Origin: Neckera pumila
Lineage: Eukaryota > Streptophyta > Bryopsida > Hypnales > Neckeraceae
NCBI GenBank assembly: GCA_963969595.1
Contig: OZ018410.1
Span: 21,748,913 to 21,812,912 of the forward strand
Direction: 5' to 3'
DNA length: 64,000 nucleotides
Shown here: positions 1-10,146 of the stretch, one piece after another
Numbering within the stretch: the first letter of the stretch is position 1
How the letters are laid out: each line of letters begins with the position of its first letter
The notes under the pieces: generated by a model
What the model was told of the DNA's origin: nothing
What the model saw: only the letters and a program-made list of their open reading frames with translations
The model's database searches: none
Program-made: the position numbers and the translations under genes

Positions 1-212
1 CACGAAAGCTGGTCAATTACAAGGCTAGAATTAGCAAAAATACTGTAGGATACTTGTGTAAAACCAGTACAGATAATATGCAAAAGGTGCAGTCCCAGAA
101 ATGATGAGAGGAAACATAATCCGAAAGAGATGTATACCTCAGAACAATGAAGAAAATGTCAAGGACGTGCCAGGATTTATAATTCAACACCTCATTAATA
201 TTGAAGGACATT

Positions 213-755
213 GCTGTGCGCAGCAATCTTTAATTACACAACAAGCAGCGACACAAGTATAGATCTGTTCACGTCTCAAAAAGCCTCCTACACTTAAAAC
301 CAGGTCGGCACAAGCAATCATGGATTCTAGCACCAGAATTCACAGTCTTCAAGCTGTCATCCCCGGGAATACAAAATCGCAACAATTGACACCACCGGGG
401 GACTCGACCTAAAAAGAGCAATCGCAAATGCAAACAAACCGCAAAGAGGAAAATCCAATCAGAACCCTTGGACGTGAAAACAATAATGAAAATCTCAGGT
501 TCTATAGTAAAACACCTAATTTATGGATTGCGTGACCATCATATGCGCAACAGTCTCAATTACTCATTAAACAGCAGCCTACGGATGCCGATCTGTTCCC
601 ATCTCAAGCCTCCTACCCGGTCGGTACAAGCCAACGCGGCTTCTAGCAATAAACATACCAGTCCTCAAGCTGCCTTGATTGAAGATAAAAATAGCAAGAG
701 TCCAAACCGCACTGGGGAGACTCAACCTAAGAAGACCAATTGCGAATGCAACAAC
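213..755. repeat. Imperfect tandem duplication of about 220 bp
   Basis: Two blocks, roughly 213-437 and 541-755, can be aligned along their length. Shared landmarks are GATCTGTTC, CAAGCCTCCTAC, CAGGTCGG/CCGGTCGG followed by ACAAGC, TTCTAGCA, AGTC(T/C)TCAAGCTG, GACTC(G/A)ACCTAA and AT(C/T)GC(A/G)AATGCAA. The copies have drifted considerably. The surrounding sequence has no convincing coding frame and could be intronic, because a possible minus-strand first exon lies just to the right. Confidence 0.6.
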
Positions 756-874
756 TAACCTCAAATACAGAGGAAAGTCCAATCCAAAGGCCTGCAAGTT
801 CACTGGAGCAATCAGGAAATCGGCAGGGACGAGCAGAAAATCGGATTGAGAAAGAGGAATTCGAGAGATCATAC

Positions 875-964
875 CCAGTGAGCAGGAGCCGAACTGGCGT
901 CGATCCCGAGCGGCAGAGGCGACGATCCATCGTGCCGGTGGCGTGGCGGGCTCCGTCCTGCCAT
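875..964 (-). CDS. Possible 5' coding exon of a minus-strand gene running off the left edge
   Basis: On the minus strand an ATG at 964 opens a 30-codon frame rich in Arg, Pro, Ser and Ala ([12 protein letters not shown]...). It reaches a plausible splice donor, TGG|GTATGA, at 874-869. A second ATG in another frame at 930 uses the same donor and gives a short Arg/Leu/Ser-rich N-terminus resembling an organelle transit peptide. The exon is GC-rich compared with its left flank. No downstream exon is recognised between 1 and 870, so the gene identity is unknown and the call is tentative. Confidence 0.2.
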
Positions 965-1159
965 CACATGGAAGCTATTGCTTGTTGTCACGGCTGAATC
1001 GGTGAATCGCAGAAAGCCAACACCATGCCGCAAATCCACCTTCCTCGCCGAGGAATTGGCATGCCCCGCGAGGGTTGTATGTAGGGCTTCTGTGCAAGCA
1101 CGCTACTGTGGTGCACAGACAGCAGAGAACGAAGCTTTCTAAGGCGTCTTCGACTACCG

Positions 1160-1345
1160 CCCGCCCAATTTCTTTTTCTTTCTCTTCCTGCCCCCGTTGT
1201 CTTTGTTTTTCTCGGCGATTTCTTTTTTCACGGTCTTTTCTTCCTTTTCTTCTTTTTTTTACATTTTTCAGGCTTTTCAGTTTCTCTCGACTTTCTCTTT
1301 TTCTCAACTGTCAGTCTCTGCGGGTTTTTTCCTTGGCTTTCTCTT
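1160..1345. other. Pyrimidine-rich tract
   Basis: The plus strand is dominated by TTTTCTTTCTC runs for about 185 bp. Open frames across it on both strands encode only low-complexity Ser/Phe/Arg or Lys/Arg/Glu peptides and are not credible genes. It lies upstream of the possible minus-strand exon and could be a promoter-proximal polypurine/polypyrimidine tract. Confidence 0.5.
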
Positions 1346-1380
1346 TTGCTTGTAAGGTAACTACACCTAAAATCATATGA

Positions 1381-2283
1381 ATAGTGGGAGTACATTTTAG
1401 ACAAGAATATTTGCTGTGATCGCTTCAACCCCTAAAGGACCATGAGTGCAGATTTTGAACAATGAATGAACGGAAACACATCCTAAACTCACCAAAAAGT
1501 GTTTTTTCATCCATCAATTTAATTGGAAAATTCTTATATTAATTCTTGAACATTTCTACAATTCAGATTATGAAGATCTTGCTTTGCAAATATTCTATAA
1601 TTCAAAAGGTATTGGGAGGTCTAGCCTCAAAAAGTAATTTTTTCAATTCAAACAAGACGTGTGTCCCCCTAGAGAATCACCCTCAAAAACATATATTGAA
1701 AAAAAATTATATTGAATCTATTATAAAGATTTTTTTTTTGTTTATAGTCTTTATCTCTCAAACATTAAAATGAACCATACAGGTGCAAGAATGTAGACTT
1801 TGAAGTGGTGTAGCACCATCCCATTTGTATACTACTTGTTGGTTGGATGGTCATTCGTATTTTTTGTATGTCTATTTTTAGGAGCTATACAATCTGCAGT
1901 TTCTTTGGAATTGCATGATTGAAAGTCATAACATCCAGATTTGTGCTCCTTGAATGAGGAAATGGAATATGTGTTATAATCCTTTTGCGACAAACCAATG
2001 AGATGGTGAAACAACTGCCTTGAACATTATATAACAATAATTCCTTCTTCTCGCTATGCACTGAGAGAGTCCTTTGAGACTCAATTTCCTCTGCGCACTT
2101 AGCTTTGAATGGTCCACAAAGCTCCTCATATCTGACCTAAGAATTTGATATGAAAGAGTCAGCATCAACCAGAGAAGGATGAGGATTTCATGTATGCAAT
2201 AGCTAACTAGATCCACCAGCCACTTGGAAGGAGAGGATACTAAAACCATAAAAGATAGGCAACCCATGCACATGGCTTCCCAA
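1381..2283. other. AT-rich interval without a recognised gene
   Basis: No coding frame or RNA gene is recognised. A solitary CCCCTAAAGGACC at about 1,430 matches the terminal sequence of the TTAA-flanked elements elsewhere in the window. It is preceded by TTCAA rather than TTAA, and no partner end is seen. Confidence 0.5.
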
Positions 2284-2303
2284 AGCCACGCCTGGCCAAC
2301 GGT

Positions 2304-2425
2304 CCACGCTTGGCCAGGGGGCTAGCTGAGGGCTTGTGCACCTCCGCCACCGCCACTCCTCGCAACCCATCCTTCCCGCCACTAGCACCTCGCCACGTGG
2401 CTGGGCGGAGCCTGGCCAAGCGTGG
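2304..2425. repeat. GC-rich island with a perfect 15-bp inverted repeat
   Basis: CCACGCTTGGCCAGG at 2,304-2,318 is the exact reverse complement of 2,411-2,425. The 92-bp loop is GC-rich, unlike the AT-rich surroundings. A further partial copy, CCACGCCTGGCC, lies just to the left at 2,286. No coding function is evident. Confidence 0.65.
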
Positions 2426-2429
2426 CAGG

Positions 2430-4280
2430 GGAGGACCATATGCGCGAGGTAAGGACCATTACCAAATGTTGGCTACCAAAAAACAAATGCAGTGTAAGCA
2501 TGACTTAGCTAAGTGCCCATTGATTTTAGAATGAAAGGGGTTGTTTGCTACCACTCATAGTATTCTACAACCTCCCAATTAAAAATTGAAGAAGAGAGAC
2601 CATCCAGAGCAATACAAATTTGATCTCAAGAGGGTTTTGTTGTTGAAGCCAAAGAGATCCCTCCACATATTAAGATAGTGATCTCCCAAAAATCACACTC
2701 CCAGATATGTTATACACAGTCTATTTACTGTCCCATTCTTTTGTCGTAGGACAAATAGACACAAGAAGAAGAGCATTACCTTGATGATGTAATCGACTCC
2801 ATTAATGGAAATCAGACAATCACATTGATGGCATTGCATTTGGTGTAGATTTGCACCAGCTGAAACTCTTCCAAAGCAACACAGCAGTATTGGAACTCCA
2901 ACAGAAACTCAGCCAATCTCCGAGATGTAGACACAGTCGACAATCTCCTTGAAAACGAACTCCAGGAATGCAGAAGGGTGACAACGACCCCCAATTCCTG
3001 AAAACAAGTCCAGCTCTCACGCTCTCAATTCAGCCATAGCGTCTCAAAACACAATGCTGCAAGAGGCACCAACCAAATCTACGAGATGTAGACATTGAGA
3101 TTCCGGTTCTAAGAACAGATAGCTCCGTGAGAAGCTCAATTTCTGGGGAAAATTCGAGCGTTCTCGTTCACTAAAGCAACCGCCAGACAACAATCGGCTG
3201 TCAGAAATAGCAACACGTTTACCAGCTAACGAAGCTTTTGATAGCTCAAAATTGCAATTCACGGCACCACCAAACCCTTGCCCAACTCGGATTTTGAAAT
3301 CATGCTCTCAACTTTGTGGCAAGCTGCTTCCTCGGAGCCTTTCCTCCAGTCAACTTTTGCGCTGTTTGCTTGGTACGAGGCATTGTGAAACTACACCCAC
3401 CACTTCAGTCAACCGAACCCACCACCTATGCCGATCGCAAAGTCCTCTATATAGCAACCCCGAGCACATCCGAATAGAACAGCCCTCGAAGGCATATCTA
3501 ACACTCCCCCATGCTCACTCAACAGTCAAACTGCCCACACCTAGAGTCCAGGAACAAGGAGCGAATTCCGCGCTCCAAAATTAACTTCAAAATGAACAAA
3601 CTAACGAAAACTCTAAACCTCATCATAGCCTCTACTCACGCCCTCTCGAAGCAAGAACATCACACAAGTCCCCCAGACCTAAAATCAGATTCATAAGATC
3701 CAGTCAGACGACTCAAATGAAAAAGGAAAGAGCAGCCAGCACCCTAGTATTAACTCATTGGAATACCTTTGAACTGAGACCAGTGCACTCATAACTCACA
3801 GGCAAAAAATATAATCTACGTTCATTTTGATTGCGGCTTAATACTGATGAGTACATCTCTTCACCAACCTAAGGAACGTTTCTACGACTACAACGCAGAC
3901 CATTAGACGTATACATCCTCATCCATGAAGATCGTCAGCTGTTTCAAAGCACAAGACTGCAGGTGATTGATAAAACAAGAGTCTACAATATAATTGACAC
4001 AAGAAAGCACTAATAAAAGGGGGGCTCTCCTCTACTGCCACCCACATACCAGTCTTTTGTCATTTATTCAAACATGATAATGAACCGCACCCTGCAGAAA
4101 CCACGTTTACCAAAGAAGAGGCAATGCTAGCTCGCCGTCTGTAAACTTCTTTACGTACAACCACCCAGACAAGGGCTCTCTGTGCTCTCTGGACATCTCC
4201 AATCAGTTCCAAGTTGCATGGAACGTCACTTCCCCCCCCCACCCCCACCCCCCTAATATTGTAAGTTTTAAGAGCAGAGG
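2430..4280. other. Intergenic stretch, no gene recognised
   Basis: Base composition is less AT-rich than most of the window, but no frame resembles a known protein. A short internal duplication is visible: CGAGATGTAGACA at about 2,921 recurs at about 3,082 with similar flanks. The missing 3' exons of the SF3B2 fragment were looked for here on the minus strand and not found. Confidence 0.4.
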
Positions 4281-4620
4281 GATTAACCTGCAGAAACTTT
4301 CGCTTTTGACACCAATGCCTTGATACAGGAACCGTATTGCGATACCCTTTCAGAAACACAAGAAGACGTGGATCTGCAGTCGTTGCATCTCAAACCTATT
4401 CCGTAATCACAGACAATCAAAGACAGTAGTGAGCACGTCAATATAAACCTCCAGAAAATGAAAATTAAACTTGTAATCATGTAAACAGATCTAGAAGAGG
4501 GAACCAGGAGTAGATAAGACTACTGGTTTGGAGAGGTCGGAATAATTACCTCAACAACATCAGGCTTCATACATTGTTGCTTCAGCTCAGCAATCTTCAT
4601 CCTTTTTTGCAACTGTTTAA

Positions 4621-5338
4621 CCCTTAAAGGACGGACCCATGACCACGGATTTCAACCCTCACTGCCTATCACTCAGTTTTCTATCATTTTGCAACTAGAT
4701 ATGAATGAAAGCTTTTATTTTTCAGAGATGTAACTACATGTCTTCTATACTTTGTAAATTTTTTAGATTTTTTTATGAAAAATGGTTTTTTTTGAGAATT
4801 TTTGAAGAAAAAGTGAAGAAAAATCATATCAAATAGAAAAATATTTCAAAAAATCTGAAAATTTTACCATGTGTGTATCTTACAGTGACAAACATCATAG
4901 TGTAAACTCAATTTCCGTATCATTCTATAATTATAAAATAATACACATAGAAAATGCATCTAAAGTTCAAATTGCAACAAAATATTCAATATTAGGAATT
5001 TTTTCAAAATTCAAATTGGAGTAGACGGCCTTCATTTTGTTAGTTGGGCTCAAACTCAAAAAAACTCATTTTTGTGGAGAAATTTCAGATTTAGAGCAAG
5101 GAGCAACAACTTTCCAAAATACACTAAAATAGCATATTTTGTGATCTGTTTTTTTTACTAACTTCTCATTTACTTGAAGACAAACACTGGGAAGACTACA
5201 AATTCAATTGAAGATTCTTCATAACTCACCAATGAAAGGTCAAAGAAAAGAAAGTGGATGAAAAATTGCTTCTAATCTCTATGTAGACCAAATTCAGTCA
5301 TCCAAACGCCATGAAATGGCGCTGGCGTTGCTTCTGGG
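4621..5338. mobile_element. TTAA-flanked piggyBac-like non-autonomous element (718 bp)
   Basis: TTAA at 4,617-4,620 and again at 5,339-5,342 bracket a sequence that starts CCCTTAAAGGACG and ends GGG. The interior is AT-rich and non-coding. It lies in the SF3B2-fragment intron, and its left TTAA is part of the TTAAACAG acceptor (in gene orientation) four bases from the exon. Apart from the CCC/GGG ends the TIR match is weak, so this assignment is less certain than for the other copies. Confidence 0.6.
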
Positions 5339-5810
5339 TTAATCAAACCAAATTCAACCATAATAAGGTGAGAAGTCAATAGAAGCTAAAGGCTCTTTTC
5401 GAAAATAAAACGTTTTACAATTATGTTATATTCAAAAGTAAAGAACTCACCTTCTTCTTCTTCTTGGATAAGCCCTTTTCTTTATCCTTGTCATCATCCA
5501 ATTCATCCAATTCATCCAAATCATCCGAATCATTGCTGCCTTTTTTCTTAGGCTCATCATTTCCTCGAGCTCAACATTCTGATATGCAGGGAAGACCAGC
5601 ACAATATGAGAACCAAAAGTAAAATATTACGAAACAAATTTTGCCTTAGTTTAGTAGAATAAAAAATAAAAATAAAACTATATCCCTTTCGTCCAGAACT
5701 TGTGTAATATCTTCAACGTTCAAAACTCCACCAAACCTAATAAGATTGAAAAATAAATACAATTGGCATGGACGAACATTCCGGGAAAAGGATAGGTACC
5801 TTGGTCGATT

Positions 5811-5972
5811 CTACACTGAATAGGGATATTAAGGGGACCAAATAATTAAAGGGACCTTTTTTTTGGAACTATATATATTTGAGACAAGATGTACACCCCA
5901 CAGCAAATATTTATATAGTGTGAGATGTTGATTAATTAGTATGGGTCCCCTTAATACCCCTATTCATTGTAG
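5811..5972. mobile_element. 162-bp MITE with about 32-bp terminal inverted repeats
   Basis: The left end, CTACACTGAATAGGGATATT, and the reverse complement of the right end, CTACAATGAATAGGGGTATT, continue matching through AAGGGGACC. The element lies directly against the SF3B2-fragment exon at 5,975. On its far side (minus strand) the sequence continues AATCGACCAAG|GTACC, a plausible donor, so it probably landed inside the exon. A diverged second copy is at about 48,441-48,628. Superfamily unassigned; no clean target duplication was resolved. Confidence 0.75.
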
Positions 5973-6306
5973 TGACAACGTCTCTGGAAGTACAAATTTA
6001 TCAAAAATTCTCAGAAAATCTTCCATTAGTGGATCCATAAATCTGTTTGCATCCCCAAAATCGGGTTTCTCGGACACATTATCCACCTCCACCTTCTCTT
6101 CATCCTGCAATCGCAAGAATCAATCGCATTCTAACAGTTCGGATGTATTAGCTTCACAGATGGAGAGTCGATTAAAAAGTTAAAAGACTAAACCAACCTG
6201 ATTCATACGCACAATTCAAGGGGCCAGTTGCAACACAAACTCCATCACAATGCATATGGTCAAATCAATTAGGGTTTTCTGCAACTAGTCCAATGCAGAC
6301 TGAATT

Positions 6307-6796
6307 GAGTTTCCAAGCTCGTTCTTCTAAATTCATCAAATACTTAGATAAAATGACAAGGCCAAGCTTCAAACAACAATTCTCTTAAGGGAGAGAATTT
6401 GGGCCCTCTTAAGGGCTGCAAATTCCCATGAGTTTTCCACAAGTTTTGAATAGTCCTCAACTGCAGAAACTGCGCCACTACAGTAGGGTGACATGGCCAA
6501 ACTTCGGCCACATCAGATTTTCGAAGGAAAAAATAAAAATAATAAAAATAATAAAAAAATAAAAATAAAAATTCTTCAAATGAAATTTGCAATTTTTTTT
6601 TTTTTTTTTTTTGAAAATATACTTTTCGGACAGCCCATACCGCTATTCACAGCATGGGGATAGATTGGAGAATGGGCCTGAAACGGCCCTCCCTTGGCCC
6701 TAAATCCCTTCTAATGTGAGTTTCCAAGCTCGTTCTTCTAAATTCATCAAATACTCATATAAAGTGACAAGGCCAAGCTTCAAACAACAATTCTCT
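6307..6796. repeat. 79-bp direct repeat flanking a MITE
   Basis: Blocks 6,307-6,385 and 6,718-6,796 are nearly identical (three differences seen), running from GAGTTTCCAAGCTCG to CAACAATTCTCT. The 330 bp between them is a MITE. Read on the minus strand both blocks keep an open frame (ENCCLKLGLV...LEERAWKL), so a piece of exon-like sequence seems to have been duplicated around the insertion. Confidence 0.8.
6386..6717. mobile_element. MITE of the CATTAGAAGGGATTT family, copy 1
   Basis: The right end, ...CCTAAATCCCTTCTAATG, matches the ends of the elements at 9,298-9,577 and 57,588-57,839. The left end (TAAGGGAGAGAATTTGGGCC) is a diverged version. Like its relatives it contains a CCACATCA motif and a homopolymer-rich core, here an A-rich run and a T tract at about 6,590-6,613. 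Confidence 0.6.
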
Positions 6797-6948
6797 GTGT
6801 TCAAGTCCAAGCAGCATTCAACGCCATGTTTTCCAACATTCACGCGCAAAAGATCGGATTTTGGATGAACTGAAGCAAGTCTATGCAGTAAAAGCAACAC
6901 ATACCATGCCATCATCAATGGCTTTATCTTGCACGCACGGAATCCCAC
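6720..6948 (-). other. Unrecognised open frame with exon-like character
   Basis: The minus strand encodes an uninterrupted, balanced-composition stretch (LLLLHRLASVHPKSDLLRV...GVECCLDLNTENCCLKLGLV) ending just inside the MITE at 6,717. The same C-terminal peptide recurs in the duplicated block at 6,307-6,385, where it continues a little further. I do not recognise the family. It could be a leftover exon unrelated to SF3B2 or a chance frame. Confidence 0.2.
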
Positions 6949-6955
6949 ACCTTAA

Positions 6956-7177
6956 CCCTTGAACATCGAGGCGGACGCTCTGCGTCCGATGAATGACAAG
7001 AGAATCTCCTGTGTAGGACAGAAATGCAACTATTCATCCTCCAAATTTTGTTGTGAAAAGGAAGGTCTTTTACAGTAGTTTGACTTCCAATGAGTACTTT
7101 TTCATTTTTTTAAGCCAATTGTTCCCACAGTTTTGCAAAAGGGTGATTTCCACGGCCACCGGCCCAGCGTTCAAGGG
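6956..7177. mobile_element. TTAA-flanked 222-bp MITE, copy A
   Basis: TTAA at 6,952-6,955 and 7,178-7,181 flank a 222-bp element that starts CCCTTGAACATCGAGG and ends CAGCGTTCAAGGG. The internal left-end palindrome CGGACGCTCTGCGTCCG is conserved in copy B at 16,440. Non-coding. The TTAA duplication and CCC...GGG ends fit a piggyBac-type non-autonomous element. Confidence 0.85.
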
Positions 7178-7479
7178 TTAATTGCATTGGACCCTGTCTT
7201 AATCAATCAGCACTCTGAAAATCAGATTGACTTCTTTCACTACGCTAGAAAAAAACCTTAAACCGGAATGGGGCATAAAACATCACACTGCCATCATTTA
7301 ACACGCACCTCCAATTACTCGTTGTGATTGCAAAACTCCAGTGAGGAAGACAAAGCTAGTGCAAACCTCGTGCAAACTGTCAAAGCAAACCTCCCGCAAA
7401 CCTCACCAAAACCCTAAATCTATGCGTTCCCGCCGTTCCCGCACCTGCCGTTTCCGACTTGGGAGCGTCACCCTTTACA

Positions 7480-7835
7480 ACGGGGGCATTAAAAATGACC
7501 CTTCAAAAATGACTTGAATCTAAAAATCAAATAAAAATCTTCAAAAATCACTATAATTAGAACTCAATATTTTGAATTTATAGGATTTTTTTTTTTTTAA
7601 ATCGTAAATATTCAATCTACAATTGATTTTAGAAGGAATTTCCAATTTCTGGCTTCAAATTTTATTGAAAAATATTGGTATGTATTTTTGTTGATCTAAC
7701 CGTATGGATGTGGTCTATAAATAGCAAATTACAACTATTGTTTGAAAGTCATCATTTAAATATTCTTCTAAGTTGCATTTTATAACAGATCTTCACAATT
7801 TTGGAAATTTGGACACCCCTCTGGTCCTTTAGGGG
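7480..7835. mobile_element. Right part of a TTAA-type element, left end unresolved
   Basis: The sequence ends CTGGTCCTTTAGGGG at 7,835, followed by TTAA. No matching left end was found. The interior and the flank just past the TTAA resemble 56,990-57,500, so the element and its neighbourhood belong to a larger dispersed repeat. Confidence 0.5.
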
Positions 7836-7946
7836 TTAAGGTTCACCTATTTTCAGCACTTTGAAAATTCTTAGTTTATTCACATGGTGTCCAAAAAATG
7901 CATTTCAAAAGAATTTAGAATCCCCTTTTGACTACCAATAGGACTA

Positions 7947-8217
7947 CACTAAAAATGATATTTAGTGTAGTATGACATTTAGTGTTTTACCCCCCTACCA
8001 GCCATTTTACTTGTCTTCAATTTTACTTGTCTTCAATCTTTTCCTTTGCAAGTTCATTTTTTTAACGTGTTCTAACACTAAATGTAAACCTTTTCAGATT
8101 TCAGATTTACCATAGAGCATATTTAGTGTTAGAAATTAGATTTAGTGTTACTTACTTATGATATTTAGTGTCAAGGTTCGTAATTAGTATTGCCAACACT
8201 AAATATCATTTTTAGTG
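7947..8217. mobile_element. 271-bp MITE with palindromic ends and TA flanks
   Basis: The left end, CACTAAAAATGATATTTAGT, is matched in inverted orientation by the right end, CACTAAATATCATTTTTAGTG. TA flanks both sides. Further copies of ATTTAGTGT lie inside in both orientations. The CACTA/TAGTG termini suggest a CACTA derivative, while the TA flank suggests Tc1/mariner; the two cannot be separated by eye. Confidence 0.7.
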
Positions 8218-8221
8218 TAGT

Positions 8222-8518
8222 GTGGCCCTGTGCCGTTGGCCCAATTTTCATCTACTCGCGGTTCCACTCCTAGTTCTATTTCCGATTCTACTCCCAGTTC
8301 TACTCCCGGTTCCACTCCCAGTACCAAGAACGCCACCAAAATCAAAGTAAAAGTAATTTTCTAATTTTTTAATCAATAAATACTTTGAAGTTCAATAACT
8401 TTTGCACCACCACTCCAAACGCCACGAAACCAAGCCGGTGCACCCCTCCTCGGTGAGAGCTTTCCAACGGTACCAAGCACGCAGCCGGGGACGCACGGTC
8501 AGGAAGTTGTCCACGCTA
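8222..8518 (+). repeat. Body of a dispersed repeat with a (CAAA)n tail
   Basis: The segment contains GAGCTTTCCAACGGTACCAAGCACGCAGCC and leads directly into the CAAA tract. The same body, also ending in AACAAAACAAACAAA, is present at 60,477-60,815. A unique body followed by a simple-repeat tail in two places suggests a non-LTR retroelement or SINE 3' end. An internal CTACTCCCAGTT-type 12-bp repeat lies at about 8,280-8,325. Confidence 0.55.
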
Positions 8519-8746
8519 CAAACAAAACAAAACAAACAAACAAACAAACAAACAAACAAACAAACAAACAAACAAACAAACAAACAAACAAACAAACAAA
8601 CAAACAAACAAACAAACAAACAAACAAACAAACAAACAAACAAACAAACAAACAAACAAACAAACAAACAAACAAACAAACAAACAAACAAACAAACAAA
8701 CAAACAAACAAACAAACAAACAAACAAACAAACAAACAAACAAACA
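8519..8746 (+). repeat. Long (CAAA)n microsatellite
   Basis: After two slightly longer CAAAA units, CAAA repeats run almost perfectly for about 225 bp (about 55 units). All long frames here encode only repeating Lys-Gln-Thr-Asn or Val-Cys-Leu-Phe tetrapeptides and are artefacts of the repeat. Confidence 0.97.
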
Positions 8747-8749
8747 GCC

Positions 8750-9297
8750 TCATTTAAGGTATTGATTCCACAAAAAAAAACTCAATATAATAGTGAAAAC
8801 CATGCTGAATCATATTGAATTGCTTAACTAAGCGATTTAAGGTTACCTTAAGTCTACAATGATAGTCTTTGGGCAATGGTAGAGGCACTTATTTCCGTTG
8901 CTTTAGCTCCTACAAGCTCGTTTCTATTGGTAACCAAAACTCAAGGCCCATCCACATTGACAACGAGCAAAGAGGAGAAAAAACTTTGAAATCTTGACAT
9001 GACGTACACTTTTGAAAGCATGCTCTGGTCTAGGGTTCGGAAGGTCCAAGAATGTTTTCAATTTTTATAGAGCTAAAGGCCCATACCTATATCCCTCCAA
9101 CCCTCCAATGGAAACGGGCTCTAAGAATATCCCCACCTTTGCTCAGTAAAGAAAACTAGCACAATACACTCTAGGGCAAGGAACTAGAATAGCCCCCACC
9201 GTAGCATTGGGTGCTATTTTCAAAGCACTAGGTATATCATATTTTGGTTTGAGAGCCTGAACTTGGCGTAGGTGGAGGAGTTTTTGGTAAAGCATGG
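8750..9297. other. No gene recognised
   Basis: AT-rich sequence without a credible coding frame, RNA gene or clear repeat. Confidence 0.4.
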
Positions 9298-9577
9298 CAT
9301 TAGAAGAGATTTAAGGCCTCCAAGAGCCCGCGAGTTATCTTGCATTCCTGTAGCATTCCCACGCTGTAGAACGCAGGAAAGCTGCTGGGTTGATGTGGTC
9401 GAAAGAGTGCCACATCATTTTCAAAAAAAAAAAAAAAAAAAAAAAAAAATTGGCTTGAAATGATATTTGGGAGAGGAAAAAAAAAATTTGACAGCACGTA
9501 CCGGCTGTTTATAAATCTGGCCAAACTAGGGAACGGGCCTGAAACGGACCTCCAATGCCCTCAAATCTCTTCTAATG
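9298..9577. mobile_element. MITE of the CATTAGAAGGGATTT family, copy 2 (280 bp)
   Basis: The left end, CATTAGAAGAGATTTAAGGC, and the reverse complement of the right end, CATTAGAAGAGATTTGAGGG, match over the first 15-20 bp. The centre holds an A27-28 run at 9,422-9,449 and the family motif GCCACATCA. No clean target duplication was resolved. An open frame through it is a by-product. Confidence 0.75.
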
Positions 9578-10146
9578 ACTTGACCAATCTTTGTATACTA
9601 GTCTTTGTTTTTTTTAATAAGCTTCTATTTTCATAATGGTAGGATGTGGGATGATTGTTGTCGGAGGTAACAAGGCGGATGAACCTGATGCGTCAATAAA
9701 TTCCAGCCAATTCAATCAATGCTCCTCAGCGCTAACCAACATGTAGCTTATAGACTGTCTCAAGATGGCAACACATGCTATGAGTCTTTTGGCCAACTAG
9801 ACATTGTTTGTCCATTGAGTCCGCCATTGTCGCTTTCCCGTGGGGTTTTCACGTTTTTGCGGTGGTGATGCTTTAACCAAGATCTCTAAATTGTGCAACA
9901 TTTATTTGCCAAGGTGGATCTCAATTCAAAATTTTCACTGCAAATAATCAAAAGAACCTAAATTAGTTAGAAGAAGTAAAAAAAAACTTAGTCACAACCA
10001 AATAAAGGATGTTTTTCACATTTATATAGTAAATTAAAATTTAAGGAGTTGAGTCTACCTTTCAATAAATTTTAGGGTTTGTTGTGAAGTTGGTCTTAGA
10101 GCCATTATATCCATTCTGAGTTGGTGTTTAAATTGGATAATTTTAA
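9578..10146. other. No gene recognised
   Basis: AT-rich sequence with no credible coding frame or repeat structure apart from the TTAA at 10,143-10,146 that begins the next element. Confidence 0.4.

Larger units (their letters stand above)
4288..6104 (-). pseudogene. SF3B2: SF3b subunit 2 (SAP145/CUS1-like) gene fragment, broken
   Basis: Four minus-strand exon pieces match SF3B2, a U2 snRNP component of the spliceosome. Exon 5,975-6,104 reads EKVEVDNVSEKPD...EDFLRIFDKF after a TTGCAG acceptor. Exon 5,451 to about 5,570 is Asp/Lys-rich and ends GLSKKKKK before a GTGAG donor. Exon 4,550-4,612 (21 codons) reads LQKRMKIAELKQQC...PDVVE. Exon 4,288-4,395 (36 codons) contains DPRLLVFLKGYRNTVP and RHWCQKRKFLQ, with donor CAG|GTTAAT. 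Lesions: the codon expected to be the Trp of the family's VVEVWDAT stretch is TGA at the start of the last exon; a MITE interrupts the first exon at 5,972; and the 3' half of the protein (GKRGIEK onward) is absent. A TTAA-flanked element sits in the intron before exon 4,550-4,612. Family identity is firm. Pseudogene status rests on the stop, the insertion and the truncation. Confidence 0.85.

Noticed and set aside
975..1428. Open frames of about 100 codons on both strands
   Set aside because: They arise from the pyrimidine-rich tract and give low-complexity Ser/Phe or Lys/Arg peptides.
8392..8818. Long open frames on both strands over the CAAA tract
   Set aside because: They encode only repeating tetrapeptides produced by the microsatellite; any frame of a stop-free 4-bp repeat stays open.
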